Shown here: piece after piece, positions 31,475-41,748 of the stretch
Layout: each line of letters opens with the position of its first letter
Numbering within the stretch: position 1 is the stretch's first letter
Source of the DNA: Anodontia alba
Taxonomy: Eukaryota > Mollusca > Bivalvia > Lucinida > Lucinidae
Assembly: GCA_964016985.1 (NCBI GenBank)
Contig: OZ024835.1
Span: 66,653,812-66,717,811, forward strand
Direction: 5' to 3'
Length of the DNA stretch: 64,000 nt
Notes under the pieces: model-generated
The model's database searches: none
Seen by the model: only the letters and a program-made list of their open reading frames with translations
Told to the model about the DNA's origin: nothing
Program-made: the position numbers and the translations under genes

Positions 31475-31749
31475 TCCGACTGGAGACCAGGAGGTCGCGG
31501 GTTCAATCCCCGCCAAGGTCGGCAACATTCTTTCGTGGAGATTGATCATGAAATATTTTCTACGGTTATTCTCTCCCTTCCGCTGATTCAAGAAGGGCAG
31601 TTGTCAGTTTCTGGCGAAAGGATGTGCACAATACTGGTTAACCGCTTAGAGGACTTAGCCTGCCCAGTAAACGTGTGGTTAGGTAAACTGACCGCGCTCG
31701 ACATGACCCCACTGGGTTGACTGGGCCGTAAAACCCCAACACAAACAAA
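31475..31749 (+). mobile_element. SINE1, 5'-truncated in the tRNA head
   Basis: Starts TCCGACTGGAGACCAGG, so the A box is missing and the B box remains. Body and tail complete. TSD CCAACACATGAC at 31463-31474 and 31750-31761. Confidence 0.93.
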
Positions 31750-31794
31750 CCAACACATGACAAAAAAAATGAGAGGAAACAAAAAATTAAACAA

Positions 31795-32735
31795 CTCAGG
31801 TGTCCAATTATTTAGGGTAATTAACATGGTATATCAGTTTTCAAAAACAACATGAAAATCAAAAGAATTCTTTGTAAGGTGGAAATCCCTTGTTTTGTAA
31901 ATAAATAGTTATAAAAGCATGGCCTAGAAGAATAAAAGTACTGTCTTGAATTTAATATCTTTGGGTGTGCAACATAAATACTATGGTTTGGTCTGTCGGT
32001 TGTTCACCTCAGCATTATCCATTGTTGTCTAAGACCTCTATTCAAGCATCTTACTGTAATTACCGTATTTACCCAGCATTCCCACTCACATTTTGATTTA
32101 GGGGTACATGTACCCCTTGGGTTTAGCATTTGAGGGTACAGATCACTTTTAGAGGGTACACATATTTTGGGGTAATTAAATGCATTGTTAAGCACTGGGA
32201 AGACTTTATACTTTAAATGTCATTGCAGTCAGTTTTAGGTACTTTGTCTTAGTATTTTAAATAAAAGGAAAACTGATCTTCAATCATATCAAGACGTCAC
32301 TTTTCCAAAACATATTCTTCAGTCAAAAGAACCTAATACTAACAGCCAAGTTCAAGTACTATTAAAGCTTCCTAGATATACAATGTTTGAAAATAGGTAA
32401 AACAGGTTCTGTCCAGAATGTTGTTCCTTTCATTCAGTGTGAGCCGGACATACTGATTTTATAGAAAATCGCTACTGCAAAATGGCATGAAAGATTGGAA
32501 ATTCTATGAAAGAGTGTATGACATTTTCCTGGGAGTTCTGAGTGCTTTTAATATTCATAACAGTGTTTATTGACTGAATAATTAAACGTTTTCGGGAAAT
32601 TAGGATGTCGCTAAAACTTATGACATGCAGATTTTACGGCAATAAGTACATGTTTTTGTTGATAACAGTCATTAAAAACTTGGCTAAAGTAGTCATGCAG
32701 CGGTACAACTATCCTAAATTAATCTAAATGAAACA
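31795..32735. other. Unassigned DNA, few repeats
   Basis: A C1 right-end scrap (GGTGTCCAATTATTTAGGG) at about 31798-31836 and a CCGTATTTACCC word near 32063. A run of GGGTACA/TGTACCC words lies at 32100-32165. No gene recognised. Confidence 0.4.
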
Positions 32736-32865
32736 AAATATTTCTTTTGCATGCAGTAATTACCGATGTAATTGGCAACTTTTGTATACACTTGAGCGAA
32801 CCGAGCCGTATCGAAACTCAAAGAAAAAGAGGTGTCCACTGAACCGAGATACAATGTAATGGTCG

Positions 32866-32990
32866 TCAGTGATTGGATAATGCAAAAAAGATCATACACA
32901 ATAACCAATGAACAATAATCTTATCCCTCTCGGTAAGAATATAAATACATTTCGGGATTTCCGTCCGTTTAAATGCACTGGTCGAACGCA
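32866..32990 (+). promoter_or_regulatory. Candidate RNA polymerase II promoter (CCAAT/CCAAT/TATA)
   Basis: An inverted CCAAT (ATTGG, 32872-32876), a forward CCAAT (32905-32909) and a TATA-like ATATAAATA (about 32939-32947) are spaced about 33 bases apart. The sequence downstream has more CpG than its surroundings. This spacing is typical of NF-Y/TATA promoters in animals, but no downstream exon was identified, so it could be chance. Confidence 0.35.
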
Positions 32991-33214
32991 TTTGTTATTG
33001 TCCGCCAGCAACCCCAGTGTTTCGATGCTTTATTAATATTTAAAAGGATATGCTATTGAGCGAAAACTGACTCAGTAGGACGTACGCATGTTGCAATTTA
33101 TACATGCACCAAATTTTTGGTACGTTTATGTACGTAGATACCAACAGATATGTACGCTCATGGCAGATTCTCTACGTGAATTACGTACTGCAGTACGTGA
33201 ATGGGAATGCTGTT

Positions 33215-33424
33215 TACCATATGTATTCGGACAGACAAGCCTGAGCAAACAGTATAGACCCAGATGAGACGCCGCAGAATGCGGCGTCTCATCTGGGTCT
33301 ACACTGTTTGCCACTCATCCAGCAATTTTTAGACACAACATCGGGTAGTGAATTGTACTGGTTAAAATTGTAGAACATATATGGTAAGGAGTTGAGGTGT
33401 CCGAATACTTAGGGTAAATACAGT
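33215..33424. mobile_element. C1 MITE
   Basis: TACCATATGTATTCGGACAG to TTAGGGTAAATACAGTA. Well-preserved hairpin with GATGAGACGCCGCAGAATGC tip; right arm AGGAGTTGAGGTGTCC. Confidence 0.88.
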
Positions 33425-33467
33425 ATCAGCAATAATCAGACATTTTTAAAATTCCCAAGCTCCAGAT

Positions 33468-33590
33468 AAGGTGTTTTTTTCAACCCTAAAGTACTGACAT
33501 TTTTTATTATTTCTCCACGAAAGCATATGTTATTGTGCTCAACATATTATATTTTCACAGAGAAATAAGAAAAAATATTAAATGGATACT
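33468..33590. mobile_element. A1 with core deleted
   Basis: AGCTCCAGATAAGGTG and TTTCTCCACGAAAGCATATG join directly to AACATATTATATTTTCACAG; the central hairpin arms are gone. Confidence 0.7.
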
Positions 33591-33594
33591 GAGA

Positions 33595-34072
33595 GAGGAC
33601 TTGTTAAGATCTAGTATTTAATGTTTTTGACCAGTATTTGATGATTTGTTTGTGTTGAGGTTTTACGGCCCAGTCAACCCAATGGGGTCATGTCGAGCGC
33701 GGACAGTTTACCTAACCACACGTTTACTGGGCAGGCTTAGTCCTCTAAGCGGTTAACCAGTATTGTGCACATTCTTTCGCCAGAAACTGACAACTGCCCT
33801 TCTTGAATCAGCGGAAGAGAGAGAATGACCGTAGAAAATATTTCATGATCAATCTCCACGAAAGAATGTTGCCGACCTCGGCGGGGGTTGAACCCGCGAC
33901 CTCCTGGTCTCCAGTCAGACGGCGCATCCAACTGAGCCACCGAGGCCGGCCAGTATTTGATGATAATTATGGGATAATTTTCTCCAGTTTTCCATAAACA
34001 TACCTTGCTCATTGCAAGGCACTTCTCATTAGTACCCACAACATGTATTTTTATGGAGAATGGAGAAATAAG
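33595..34072. mobile_element. A2 MITE split by SINE1
   Basis: AGGACTTGTTAAGATC...CCAGTATTTGATGA before the SINE; GATAATTATGGGATAATTTT and a shortened core after it. Confidence 0.78.
33645..33950 (-). mobile_element. SINE1, full length, 13-bp TSD
   Basis: 306 bp with intact A- and B-box sequence. TSD CAGTATTTGATGA at 33632-33644 and 33951-33963. Confidence 0.94.
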
Positions 34073-34076
34073 TCTT

Positions 34077-34138
34077 AGTTATACCATGGTGAGCGAGTGC
34101 ATTATCGCACTTACATGCACAAAGCTATGGTATAACTG
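34077..34138. repeat. Short inverted repeat
   Basis: AGTTATACCATGGTGAGC faces ATGGTATAACT with GTGCATTATCGCAC inside. The function is unknown; it may be the ends of a tiny MITE. Confidence 0.5.
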
Positions 34139-34194
34139 AATTATCGCATTTTCATGGCTGTTGTTCATCTACATCAGAGATATTTCATGCTGAT

Positions 34195-34495
34195 TGTTTG
34201 TTTGTTTGTGTTGAGATTTTACGGCCCAGTCAACCCAATGGGGTCATGTCGAGCGCGGTCAGTTTACCTAACCACACGTTTACTGGGCAGGCTTAGTCCT
34301 CTAAGCGGTTAACCAGTACTGTGCACATTCTTTCGCCAGAAACTGACAACTGCCCTTCTTGAATCAGCGGAAGGGAGAGAATGACCGTAGAAAATATTTC
34401 ATGATCAATCTCCACTTAAGAATGTTGCCGACCTCGACGGGGGTTGTACCCGCGACCTCCTGGACGGCGCATCCAACTGAGCCACCGAGGCCGGC
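34195..34495 (-). mobile_element. SINE1, nearly full length
   Basis: Complete body. The head has a small deletion between CCTCCTGG and ACGGCGCATCC, and the B-box GGTTCAACCCC is mutated. It lies next to A2 sequence, as the preceding copy does. Confidence 0.9.
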
Positions 34496-34504
34496 TGTTA
34501 TGAA

Positions 34505-34602
34505 CAAGTATTTGGTGATAATTATGGGATAACTTTCTCCAGTTCTCCATGAAAACATGTTGTGGGTACTCATTAGAAGCCCCTTGGCAAAAACTTTAAT
34601 AC
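34505..34602. mobile_element. A2 left half
   Basis: AAGTATTTGGTGATAATTATG, CCATGAAAACATG, GTGGGTACTCATTAGAAGC; the right half is absent. Confidence 0.75.
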
Positions 34603-34916
34603 TTGTGGACACCAATGCCGACCCCGAAGGTAGTTCATTAGCTCTCCGTGAATGTTGTTCATGCGAGCTAATCAGTACCAAAACATACGATGTGCAATGC
34701 ACAAAAAAAGGCCTGTAAGCAATTTGCAGACAATGCAGGACCTGTTCTGAGTGTTACTCCATCTCAGCCCCCACTGGTTACTGTGGTTGTGTCTAAACTT
34801 TTGTGATAGAATGCCAAACAGAGCCTACCTTGATCAAACTGCTGGATGCAATTTGAACTAGGTACAGTTTGCAAGGCCTGACAATACAAATACTTAAGGC
34901 AAAGATTACACTAGCA

Positions 34917-35035
34917 TAGGTCTAGATAAGGGAGAGTATCTGGTAAATATTTTTCTTATTTCTCCACGAAAACATATGTTGTGGGTACTCATTAGAAGCG
35001 CCTCGATATATCAATACTTTTGGATTGAAAAAGGC
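34917..35035. mobile_element. A1 lacking the right core arm
   Basis: Complete left arm through GAAGCGCCTCG, then directly ATATATCAATACTTTTGG of the outer right arm. The deletion begins at the centre of the palindrome. Confidence 0.8.
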
Positions 35036-35039
35036 GAAG

Positions 35040-35180
35040 GAACTAGTGCTATGCCTAGCTGTACAGTAACTCTTAAAATACTGAGCAAAATTGTAGCAGA
35101 CAACATTCTAAAAATTACCTTTAATGATTTTTCAGAGAAAATTATAGACTTGGCATTTCTTGTGGCCAGATGATTCACAA
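35040..35180. mobile_element. G2-like fragment
   Basis: GTAGCAGACAACATTCTAAA, TTTTTCAGAGAAAATTATAG and GATGATTCACAAGA match half of G2. Confidence 0.55.
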
Positions 35181-35185
35181 GAAAT

Positions 35186-35408
35186 ACACCACAATCTCTT
35201 TATAACACTATTGTTGGAGTCATAGCATAAACCGTGTTAGTTAAACAAACCTGTTATATCCAAACAAAAATGTATAGATTATACTGAAAATGACCATTTA
35301 TGGTCATTTTTCAATATAATCTATACATTTTTGGGGTCCATCTTTGAACCGTGTTATATCCAAAACCGTGTTATAACGAACCGTGTTATAAAGCGGTTGG
35401 AGTGTACC
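35186..35408. mobile_element. J MITE
   Basis: Ends CACCACAATCTCTTTATAAC and TTATAAAGCGGTTGGAGTG. Core ATGACCATTTATGGTCAT; the words CCGTGTTATA are repeated near the right end. Confidence 0.88.
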
Positions 35409-35503
35409 AAGTCTTACTTTCTCTGAAAAACAATTAATAAAAAAATCAAGGTGTCTAGTTAATTATTAAGCTTCTGCCAGTTTATTGAGATTAAGCACTT
35501 TAA

Positions 35504-35704
35504 CCCATTGTAGTCAGGAGACCCTTAAAAGGGTAATTGGCAAACAGTGCAGACGTCTGATCAGGATTTCCACTGTTTGCCAATAGTTCAGCCACTTTTC
35601 TCTAGGAATATATAAATCTCATAGCCGGACGTACTTAAAACTGAAATTGGACTCTTCCAATATATAGTGTGGGAGAGTCTATTCTGTATTCAGTATACAA
35701 TGGG
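35504..35704. mobile_element. D MITE, TTAA target
   Basis: TTAA at 35500-35503 and 35705-35708; ends CCCATTGTAGTCAGG and ATACAATGGG. Inverted relative to the copy at 30.5 kb. The hairpin tip is shortened to GACGTCTGATC. Confidence 0.92.
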
Positions 35705-35709
35705 TTAAA

Positions 35710-36030
35710 CAGTTGATGTATTTCTCAACAACAGCCCTGTATTTGTACCTTTGTATTTGCTTTTTTCTGTCCCAGCTTCCCACAGCTTATTAAACATGCA
35801 AAATTTCAATCTTTTGCCTCAATGAACTGCAGCAATTATTGAACCTTCACTCCAGAAAGGCATTTAATAACAGGACCCTTATTTTTCCTACATTTATATG
35901 AAAGCATACACCCTGCAAAGCAACTCAAATGAGATCTTAAAACAATGAGCGGTGCAATGTGACACTAAGCTTTGGTACAGATGTGCAGGCCTTGATCAAT
36001 CAGTGTATCCACTCTTATCAGGCTCTCTGC
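35710..36030. other. Unassigned DNA
   Basis: No gene, hairpin or family recognised. Confidence 0.4.
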
Positions 36031-36033
36031 TGC

Positions 36034-36225
36034 CCCACAGCTTCAGATAAGGCACTTTTTTCCACTGAAAAATATTTGTACTTCCTTATTTCTCCATAAA
36101 AACATATGTTGTGGGTACTCGTTAGAAGCGCCTCAAGAGGCGCTTCTAACGAGTACCCACAACATATATTTTCAGAGATATAAGAAAAATTCTATCTGGA
36201 TACCCTCCCAATCTTATCAATGCCT
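36034..36225. mobile_element. A1 hairpin MITE, symmetric core variant
   Basis: Core CTCGTTAGAAGCGCCTC opposite GAGGCGCTTCTAACGAG: both arms share the ATTAG to GTTAG change. Outer arms CAGCTTCAGATAAGGC and CCAATCTTATC. Confidence 0.88.
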
Positions 36226-36420
36226 TCTGCTGTCTGCTTACAAAATCACTGGTTATTCCTAATGGAATGAAGCTTTTGTTATGCTTCTCAAAACATAACA
36301 TTTTCTGTTGGAATCTTGCAAATGGGCAACATTTTGAATTCTAATAAAATCAAAATAATAAAAGAAGGCAACATTTAAAAAAATATAACCCTTGTTAAGT
36401 CACTATTTTTTTTTTTTTTT

Positions 36421-36875
36421 AATCAAAAAGCATTGTTATTTTTCCAATTTCTCCACAAACAGGGTTCATACATTTAGGACTGACCAAACTTCCCTGACAA
36501 TTTCCTGACATTTCCCTGACACAAATTCATATTTCCCTGACATTAGTGGAGCCGAAAATTTTATGAATTTAGCAAAAAAGATACATCGGGACCAAACATC
36601 CCAGCTTCATCAGGCTGGAATGTAAAATTCCCTCACATTTTTGCAAAATTTCATTTTTCCCTGACACATCACAGAATTCCCTGACAATTCCCTGACCTTG
36701 AAAAAATTTTAATTTTCCTGACATTTCCCTGACATGTATGAACCCTGACAAAGACCAAAGTTGTGAGGCGATTCGGTGACATGCTAAATCTGAGTACCTT
36801 CCATATGCTTTTTAGGAGATAAAGAATATCTACAGGGATACCCCTTGATACCCCTCATATCTTAAGCTATGTAGA
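36421..36875. mobile_element. A1 degenerate copy split by E
   Basis: TTTTCCAATTTCTCCACAAA before E; GATAAAGAATATCTACAGGG and CATATCTTAAGCTATG after it. Confidence 0.6.
36460..36747. mobile_element. E element, exact 5-bp TSD ACAAA
   Basis: 288 bp, ends CAGGGTTCATACAT and ATGTATGAACCCTG between ACAAA at 36455-36459 and 36748-36752. The interior is filled with eight or more TTCCCTGACA words on both sides. Confidence 0.93.
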
Positions 36876-36904
36876 AAAGTTTTATTGTTCTCAGAAAACA
36901 TATA

Positions 36905-37219
36905 CAGTAAAACTTCAATAGCTCGAACACCGCATAGACCATTCGAACTTGTATTTTAGTCCCTATGAAATTCTTCTGATAGATCCAGAAAACAAATATT
37001 TAGGTAAATGTTCAGATTTTATAATGAAATTGTATGTTGAGTGTACTCATTAGAATTGCCTCAATAAGATAGAAATCAAAAAAAAAAAAAAAAAATCCCT
37101 AATTTATCACCATTTGCTTCTTGACCTTGCGCCATAATTAACCCTCAGTGGCTCGAACTAACCTATCTCGAACAAATTTCCATGGTCCCAATAATGTTCG
37201 AGCCATTGAAGTTTGAATG
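36905..37219. mobile_element. K MITE with core 1 remnant, TA target
   Basis: Ends CAGTAAAACTTCAATAGC and GCCATTGAAGTTTGAATG with GCTCGAAC words repeated near both ends, TA at the borders. The centre contains TTGAGTGTACTCATTAGAATTGCC, half of core 1. A poly(A) tract lies at 37079-37096. Ends and word repetition suggest pogo/Tigger (inference). Confidence 0.75.
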
Positions 37220-37224
37220 TATGG

Positions 37225-37680
37225 AAATTCCATGTGAATAATCTCCTATGGGGGCCTGGATACTGCTGAAGCAAGAGATAGTGCTGAAGCAAGAAAATGT
37301 ATGTTGTAGGTATTCAATGACGCATCTATGTGTGGCTCTTTACTGAGTTGTAGACCTACAACATTATTTTTTGTGAAGAAACTAGAAATGTGTCCACAGT
37401 ACACGGATGCCCCCGCTGTGGGGTACCTGACTATAAAACTGCAAAATTCTACCTGGTACAAATGCCTTAACCCGAGTCTAACAGGATCACGTACATACGT
37501 ATGTATCATACAGAAGGATGTACATTCATATGCACGTACGCATGCACATACCCACGTACGGAAAACCAAAAAACTATATGCCCCCGGCATCATCCAATGC
37601 AGGGGCATAAAAACAAATACAGGATGTTTTTGGTGTTGAAATAATAGAAACGATCATAATTATCAGCAAAAATATCATTC
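37225..37680. other. Unassigned DNA with alternating purine-pyrimidine stretch
   Basis: CACGTACATACGTATG and ATGCACGTACGCATGC at 37490-37560 are alternating purine-pyrimidine. GATGCCCCCGC and GCAGGGGCAT may be weak inverted ends of an unrecognised repeat. Confidence 0.4.
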
Positions 37681-37682
37681 TA

Positions 37683-37898
37683 CCATAATAATCATAAGTA
37701 TTGGGACAGACAGGCCCAAGCACACAGTCTAAACACAAAGGCTGCAGACCCGTGTCTGATCAAACTTTTCACTGTTCGACACTGAAGCAGCTTTTTAAGG
37801 CAGACCAGCTGGTATTAAACTGGACAAGTCGCTGTTCAACATTTGAGGCAAGTACGGTAAGGAGTTTAACTGTCCCAATATTTACAGAAAATACGGTA
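37683..37898. mobile_element. C1 MITE
   Basis: ATAAGTATTGGGACAGACAGG to TTTACAGAAAATACGGTA; the hairpin is decayed. Confidence 0.75.
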
Positions 37899-37899
37899 A

Positions 37900-38130
37900 C
37901 TGGACCTTTGGACACCAATCACAACAACAGCAGACAACATTTTCAAATGCTTTTTATTTAATGTTTCACTGAAAATAAGTCTTGACATTTCATGTGAATC
38001 ATCTGCTCAGCAGATAATGCACATGAAATGTCAGACTTATTTTCTCTAAATAATGTCAAAATTATTTTCTCTGAAAAAATTAAAGAAAATAGGAGGCCGT
38101 CTGCTACCATTTTGCATGGTGCTTTATGGG
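37900..38130. mobile_element. G2 hairpin MITE
   Basis: CAACAACAGCAGACAACATT, core CATTTCATGTGAATCATCTGC opposite GCAGATAATGCACATGAAATG, right arm AGGCCGTCTGC...GGTGCTTTATGGG. Confidence 0.78.
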
Positions 38131-38205
38131 TAATGTCCAAACCAGAAACACAGAAACTAACCTTTACACCAAAGACAGCAATCGTCAGCTGAAATGTTTT
38201 CCAAG

Positions 38206-38388
38206 TGTTAACCTTTAGCACATTCTGGCCAAATTCAGCAGACCAGAAACTGAGGATATTTTCCCAGAAAAAAATGTTTTGACCTTTTATCTAAATTAGA
38301 AGATGGTTTGCATGAGTAGCAAAATTATTTCCTGGAATTATTTCAAAATGTTAACTTTGTCAGCTGGAATTTTTACCCAGAATGCATT
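38206..38388. mobile_element. G hairpin MITE, decayed
   Basis: AAATTCAGCAGACCAG at the left and ATTTTTACCCAGAATGC at the right frame a broken core. TTAA at about 38208 and 38389-38392. Confidence 0.65.
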
Positions 38389-38392
38389 TTAA

Positions 38393-38599
38393 CCCTTAAA
38401 GCACCAATGACAACTGCAGCAGACAACATTTTGATTTTTTTTATTATTGTTCAGAGAAAACAAGTCTTGACTTTTCATGTGAATCATCTGCTGGGCAGAT
38501 GATTCACATGAAAAGTCAAGATTTGTTTTCTCTGAAAAATAAGAAAAATATAAAATTTAAAATGTTGACTGCTTCAAATTTTCCTTGGTGCTTTAAGGG
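38393..38599. mobile_element. G2 hairpin MITE, TTAA target
   Basis: Begins CCCTTAAAGCACCAATG after TTAA (38389-38392) and ends TTGGTGCTTTAAGGG. The core is GATGATTCACATGAAAAGTC opposite its inverse. Confidence 0.9.
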
Positions 38600-38939
38600 T
38601 TTACACTGAGAAAACAAAGAAACACTGTCCCCTAAGGAACTGTTCATAATTACATTTGTTCTAGTCCCTAACACAGAAAACTATGTGTATTTTTTTTTGT
38701 TCTGCCATTGACTCGCTGTTCATTTTAATCAATATGATCTAATTACAGCCTCATTCCACTGCTATCCCACAATACACCACACGTCTTAATCCATCAAACT
38801 TAAGCAATGAACATTTCTTCGGCAAATAAATTAATCTCCGCAAACATTTAGAAAAAGGACACGAAGATCCAATACTCAGACGACAATACAAAAGCATCTG
38901 ACAAGAACTTGAGGAGACAGCCTTATTAACAATTAGCAT

Positions 38940-39152
38940 GTTATGGTCAAATTCAGCAGACGATAAAAACATTTGTAATTTGAAATGGACAAGTTTTTTT
39001 TTTACTTTTCCCAGAACAGGATTAGGTATTTCATGCAAATTGTCTCTCAGGAGACAATTTGCATGAAATGACAAATCTTCTTTTCTGGGGAAAAATAGGA
39101 AGAATATTCCAAAATATCGTCTGCTGAAATTTTTACCCAGCAATGCTAAGTG
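38940..39152. mobile_element. G hairpin MITE
   Basis: AAATTCAGCAGACGATAAAA, core CATGCAAATTGTCTCTC opposite GAGACAATTTGCATG, right arm ATCGTCTGCTGAAATTTT. Confidence 0.87.
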
Positions 39153-39288
39153 TTATAAAAAAAATGTTAAGCCCCTTCTTCTTGAATACCATGTTTATCC
39201 TAAATATTCAGGAAGAGAAGGCAGCAGTTTGATCAGCACTGGGTAGGTTCAGAATTCTTCCTTCAGCAGTGCCAATGGGGCCCTTGGT

Positions 39289-39591
39289 TTGTGTTGAGGT
39301 TTTACGGCCCAGTCAACCCAATGGGTTCATGTTGAGCGCAGTCAGTTTATCTAACCACACGTTTACTCGGGGCAGGCTAAGTCCTCTAAGCGGTTAACCA
39401 GTATTGTGCACATTCTTTCGCCAGAAACTGACAACTGCTCTTCTTGAATCAGCGGAAGGGAGAGAATGACCGTAGAAAATATTTCATGATCAATCTCCAC
39501 GAAAGAATGCTGCCGACCTCGGCGGGGGTTGAACCCGCAACCTCCTGGTCTCCAGTCGGACGGCGCATCCAACTGAGCCACCGAGGCCGGC
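39289..39591 (-). mobile_element. SINE1, full length, 13-bp TSD
   Basis: 303 bp. TSD TGGGGCCCTTGGT at 39276-39288 and 39592-39604. A- and B-box regions are intact. Confidence 0.94.
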
Positions 39592-39604
39592 TGGGGCCCT
39601 TGGT

Positions 39605-39865
39605 AAACAATGGTAGCCAATGGCTGCCACCAGAATGCCTTATGGTGGGATTTTGGCTGCCAGTCCTACCATTCCTAGATGACAGGGGCAGCCGACAGAA
39701 AGAAAAGTGCCACTAGCTTTTTTGCAGTATTTTTTATCTCTAGATCATAAACAACTTAACAATCGCCTGAATCTGCATCAATCCAATTAAAAATGTCCAG
39801 TCAGAATCTAGATGAATATACCATATTGGTCAATAAAAAACGGATTTGCATATACTCAGTATACC
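39605..39865. other. Unassigned DNA
   Basis: No feature recognised. Confidence 0.35.
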
Positions 39866-40092
39866 TACCATATTTAACTTCCATATTTGGACAGACAGGT
39901 CGGAACAAGCAAAATCAGATGTTGCAGAATTCCTCTGATCGGGGTCTTAACTTTTTACAACTTATATCCAGGATTTCTAAACTAATCAACATTTGGTAAC
40001 ATCAACTTGTTCAAATTTTAGGATAAGAATGGTAAGGTGTTAATGATTCCGCACGTCTAGGGTTTATACGCATGTCTAGGGTTTATACGGTA
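39866..40092. mobile_element. C1 MITE with duplicated right end
   Basis: TACCATATTTAACTTCC, TTTGGACAGACAGGTCGG; the end motif TCTAGGGTTTATACG occurs twice in tandem at 40065-40092. Confidence 0.72.
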
Positions 40093-40098
40093 CTCCTC

Positions 40099-40287
40099 GT
40101 ATAGCTCCAGATAAGAGGGGGTATCCAAATAATAATTCTTATTTCTCCAGAAAAATGTATGTTGTGGGTACTCATTAGAAGCGCCTCACCGAGGGGCTTC
40201 TAATGAGTACCCACAACATATATTTTCATGGAGAAATGAGAAAAGTATTGGAACTTTTTGTTGAAAAAAAAAGTGCCTTATCTGGCA
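40099..40287. mobile_element. A1 hairpin MITE
   Basis: ATAGCTCCAGATAAGAGG to AAAAGTGCCTTATCTGG; core tip GCCTCACCGAGGGGC. Confidence 0.87.
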
Positions 40288-40350
40288 ATTTGTTCACAGC
40301 AAATCCCAGTCAGTCAGCTGTTCTCATATAGAATGTCAGCTTTAGAGGCC

Positions 40351-40545
40351 GTAGTTCTAGATAAGATGGGCTATCAGATAAATATTTTTTTTATTTCTCC
40401 ACAAAAAAATATATGTTATGGGCACTCATTAGAGACGCCTCAGCGAGGCACTTCTAATGAGTACCCACAAAATAAGTTTTCATGGACAAATAAGAAAAAT
40501 ATCAATACCCTTTAGCTGATAAGAGTGTCTTATCAGCAGCCACTG
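40351..40545. mobile_element. A1 hairpin MITE
   Basis: GTTCTAGATAAGATGGGC to GAGTGTCTTATCAGC; the arms are somewhat diverged (GAGACGCC / GGCACTTC). Confidence 0.82.
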
Positions 40546-40690
40546 GTTAGAAAATTTATTGCTTATCGCTAATCAATTTACAGGACATTTTGTTCTGAGC
40601 TCTAGGGTACATTGTTTATTCAACCATAATGCATAAATACTTTTTTTTTTTCTCCACAGAGGACTGTGATGAACGAAAATTCCTCTTTAT

Positions 40691-40903
40691 TGAGTGTGGG
40701 GCATTATCTCCAGAAATTTTTGAGTGTGGAGCATTATCTCCAGATATTTTTTAGTGTTGGGGCATTATCTCCAGAAATTTTTGAGTGTGGGGCATTACCT
40801 CCAGAAATTTTTGAGTGTGGGGCATTATCTCCAGAAATTTTTTAGTGTTGGGGCATTAATTATCTCCAGAAATTTTTGAGTGTGGGGCATTATCTCCAGA
40901 AAT
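40691..40903. repeat. 31-bp minisatellite, seven units
   Basis: Units start at 40691, 40721, 40752, 40782, 40812, 40843 and 40877, each TGAGTGTGGGGCATTATCTC plus CAGAAATTTT. Units 3 and 6 begin TAGTGTTGG instead of GAGTGTGG. Confidence 0.95.
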
Positions 40904-40904
40904 G

Positions 40905-41388
40905 AGGTACAGTCCTAATATTTCTTAGTTCTCCAACAGTGAAAAGAATGTATTTTCTAACAAACCCAGGTTTGCCTGCATTTGAGGTCAGTCAGTGAAA
41001 TTAATTTCCAAAATCACAGTCAAATTTCACAATTTTCCAGTTGGTTGTTTTTTCTGTCTCATCTTATCAGATTATAATATTATGTCAATAGGCTCCTATG
41101 ATGATGCTGCAAACTCAACAAACATGTGAACTTGGAACATAACAGCTTCCGTGATCGAGTGTATAAGTGTGTACAAATGAGAGATGAATTCACAACAATC
41201 ATCAAATCTTGCCTGCACTGCCCAATAAGATGTGCTAACCCTTAAAGATCTTTTTCCCTCTTTTTTTTTTTTTTTTTTTAAGGGTCTCTGCCAAACACCC
41301 ACCTTATCATTGACTGCTTTCATATGGAGGTCACACACATGCATTATGATCTAATGGGTAACCACAACAGATGTTTTGATGTAGAAAT
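40905..41388. other. Unassigned DNA
   Basis: Poly(T) at about 41262-41279; no gene recognised. Confidence 0.4.
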
Positions 41389-41450
41389 AAGATCAGGATG
41401 ATGATTTGGTGTTTTACCTCACTATTAACATTGTGTACATCATATCCACG

Positions 41451-41668
41451 ATTGATCATGAAATATTTTCTACGGTCATTCTCTCCCTTCCGCTGATTCA
41501 AGAAGGGCAGTTGTCAGTTTCTGGCGAAAGAATGTGCACAATACTGGTTAACCGCTTAGAGGACTAAGCCTGCCCAGTAAACGTGTGGTTAGGTAAACTG
41601 ACTGCGCTCGACATGACCCCATTGGGTTGACTGGGCCGTAAAACCACAACACAAACAAACAAACAATT
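41451..41668 (+). mobile_element. SINE1, 5'-truncated
   Basis: Begins CGATTGATCATGAAATATT and runs to the ACACAAACAAACAAAC tail. TSD ACATCATATCCA stands before it (41439-41450) and again after the SINE-I scrap (about 41737-41748). Confidence 0.88.
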
Positions 41669-41736
41669 TGATTGAGTTGGGGTTTAACGACACGTCAACC
41701 CTTGTGGGTCATTTTGTGTCATAAATAAACAAACAA
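41669..41736 (-). mobile_element. SINE-I 3' fragment in the SINE1 tail
   Basis: GAGTTGGGGTTTAACGAC to CATTTTGTGTC, inverse orientation, between AAACAAAC tracts. It probably inserted into the A-rich tail of SINE1, because the SINE1 duplication encloses both. Confidence 0.8.
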
Positions 41737-41748
41737 ACATCATATCCA

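Noticed and set aside
33737..34039. Open frames with a recurring peptide (APSDWRPGGRGFNPRRG; antisense GVEPATSWSPV)
   Set aside because: These are translations of the SINE1 tRNA-like head in either direction and recur at each SINE1 copy, so they are not a gene family.
36905..37219. K as an LTR or solo LTR
   Set aside because: The ends are inverted (CAGTAAAACTTCAATAGC and its inverse) rather than TG...CA, and the borders are TA.
37246..37639. Overlapping open frames of 120 and 103 residues
   Set aside because: They lie on opposite strands in alternating purine-pyrimidine DNA with few stop codons by composition; nothing is recognisable in either.
38751..39143. 130-residue minus-strand open frame
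   Set aside because: It overlaps a G MITE and AT-rich flank; no start context, domain or conservation can be argued.
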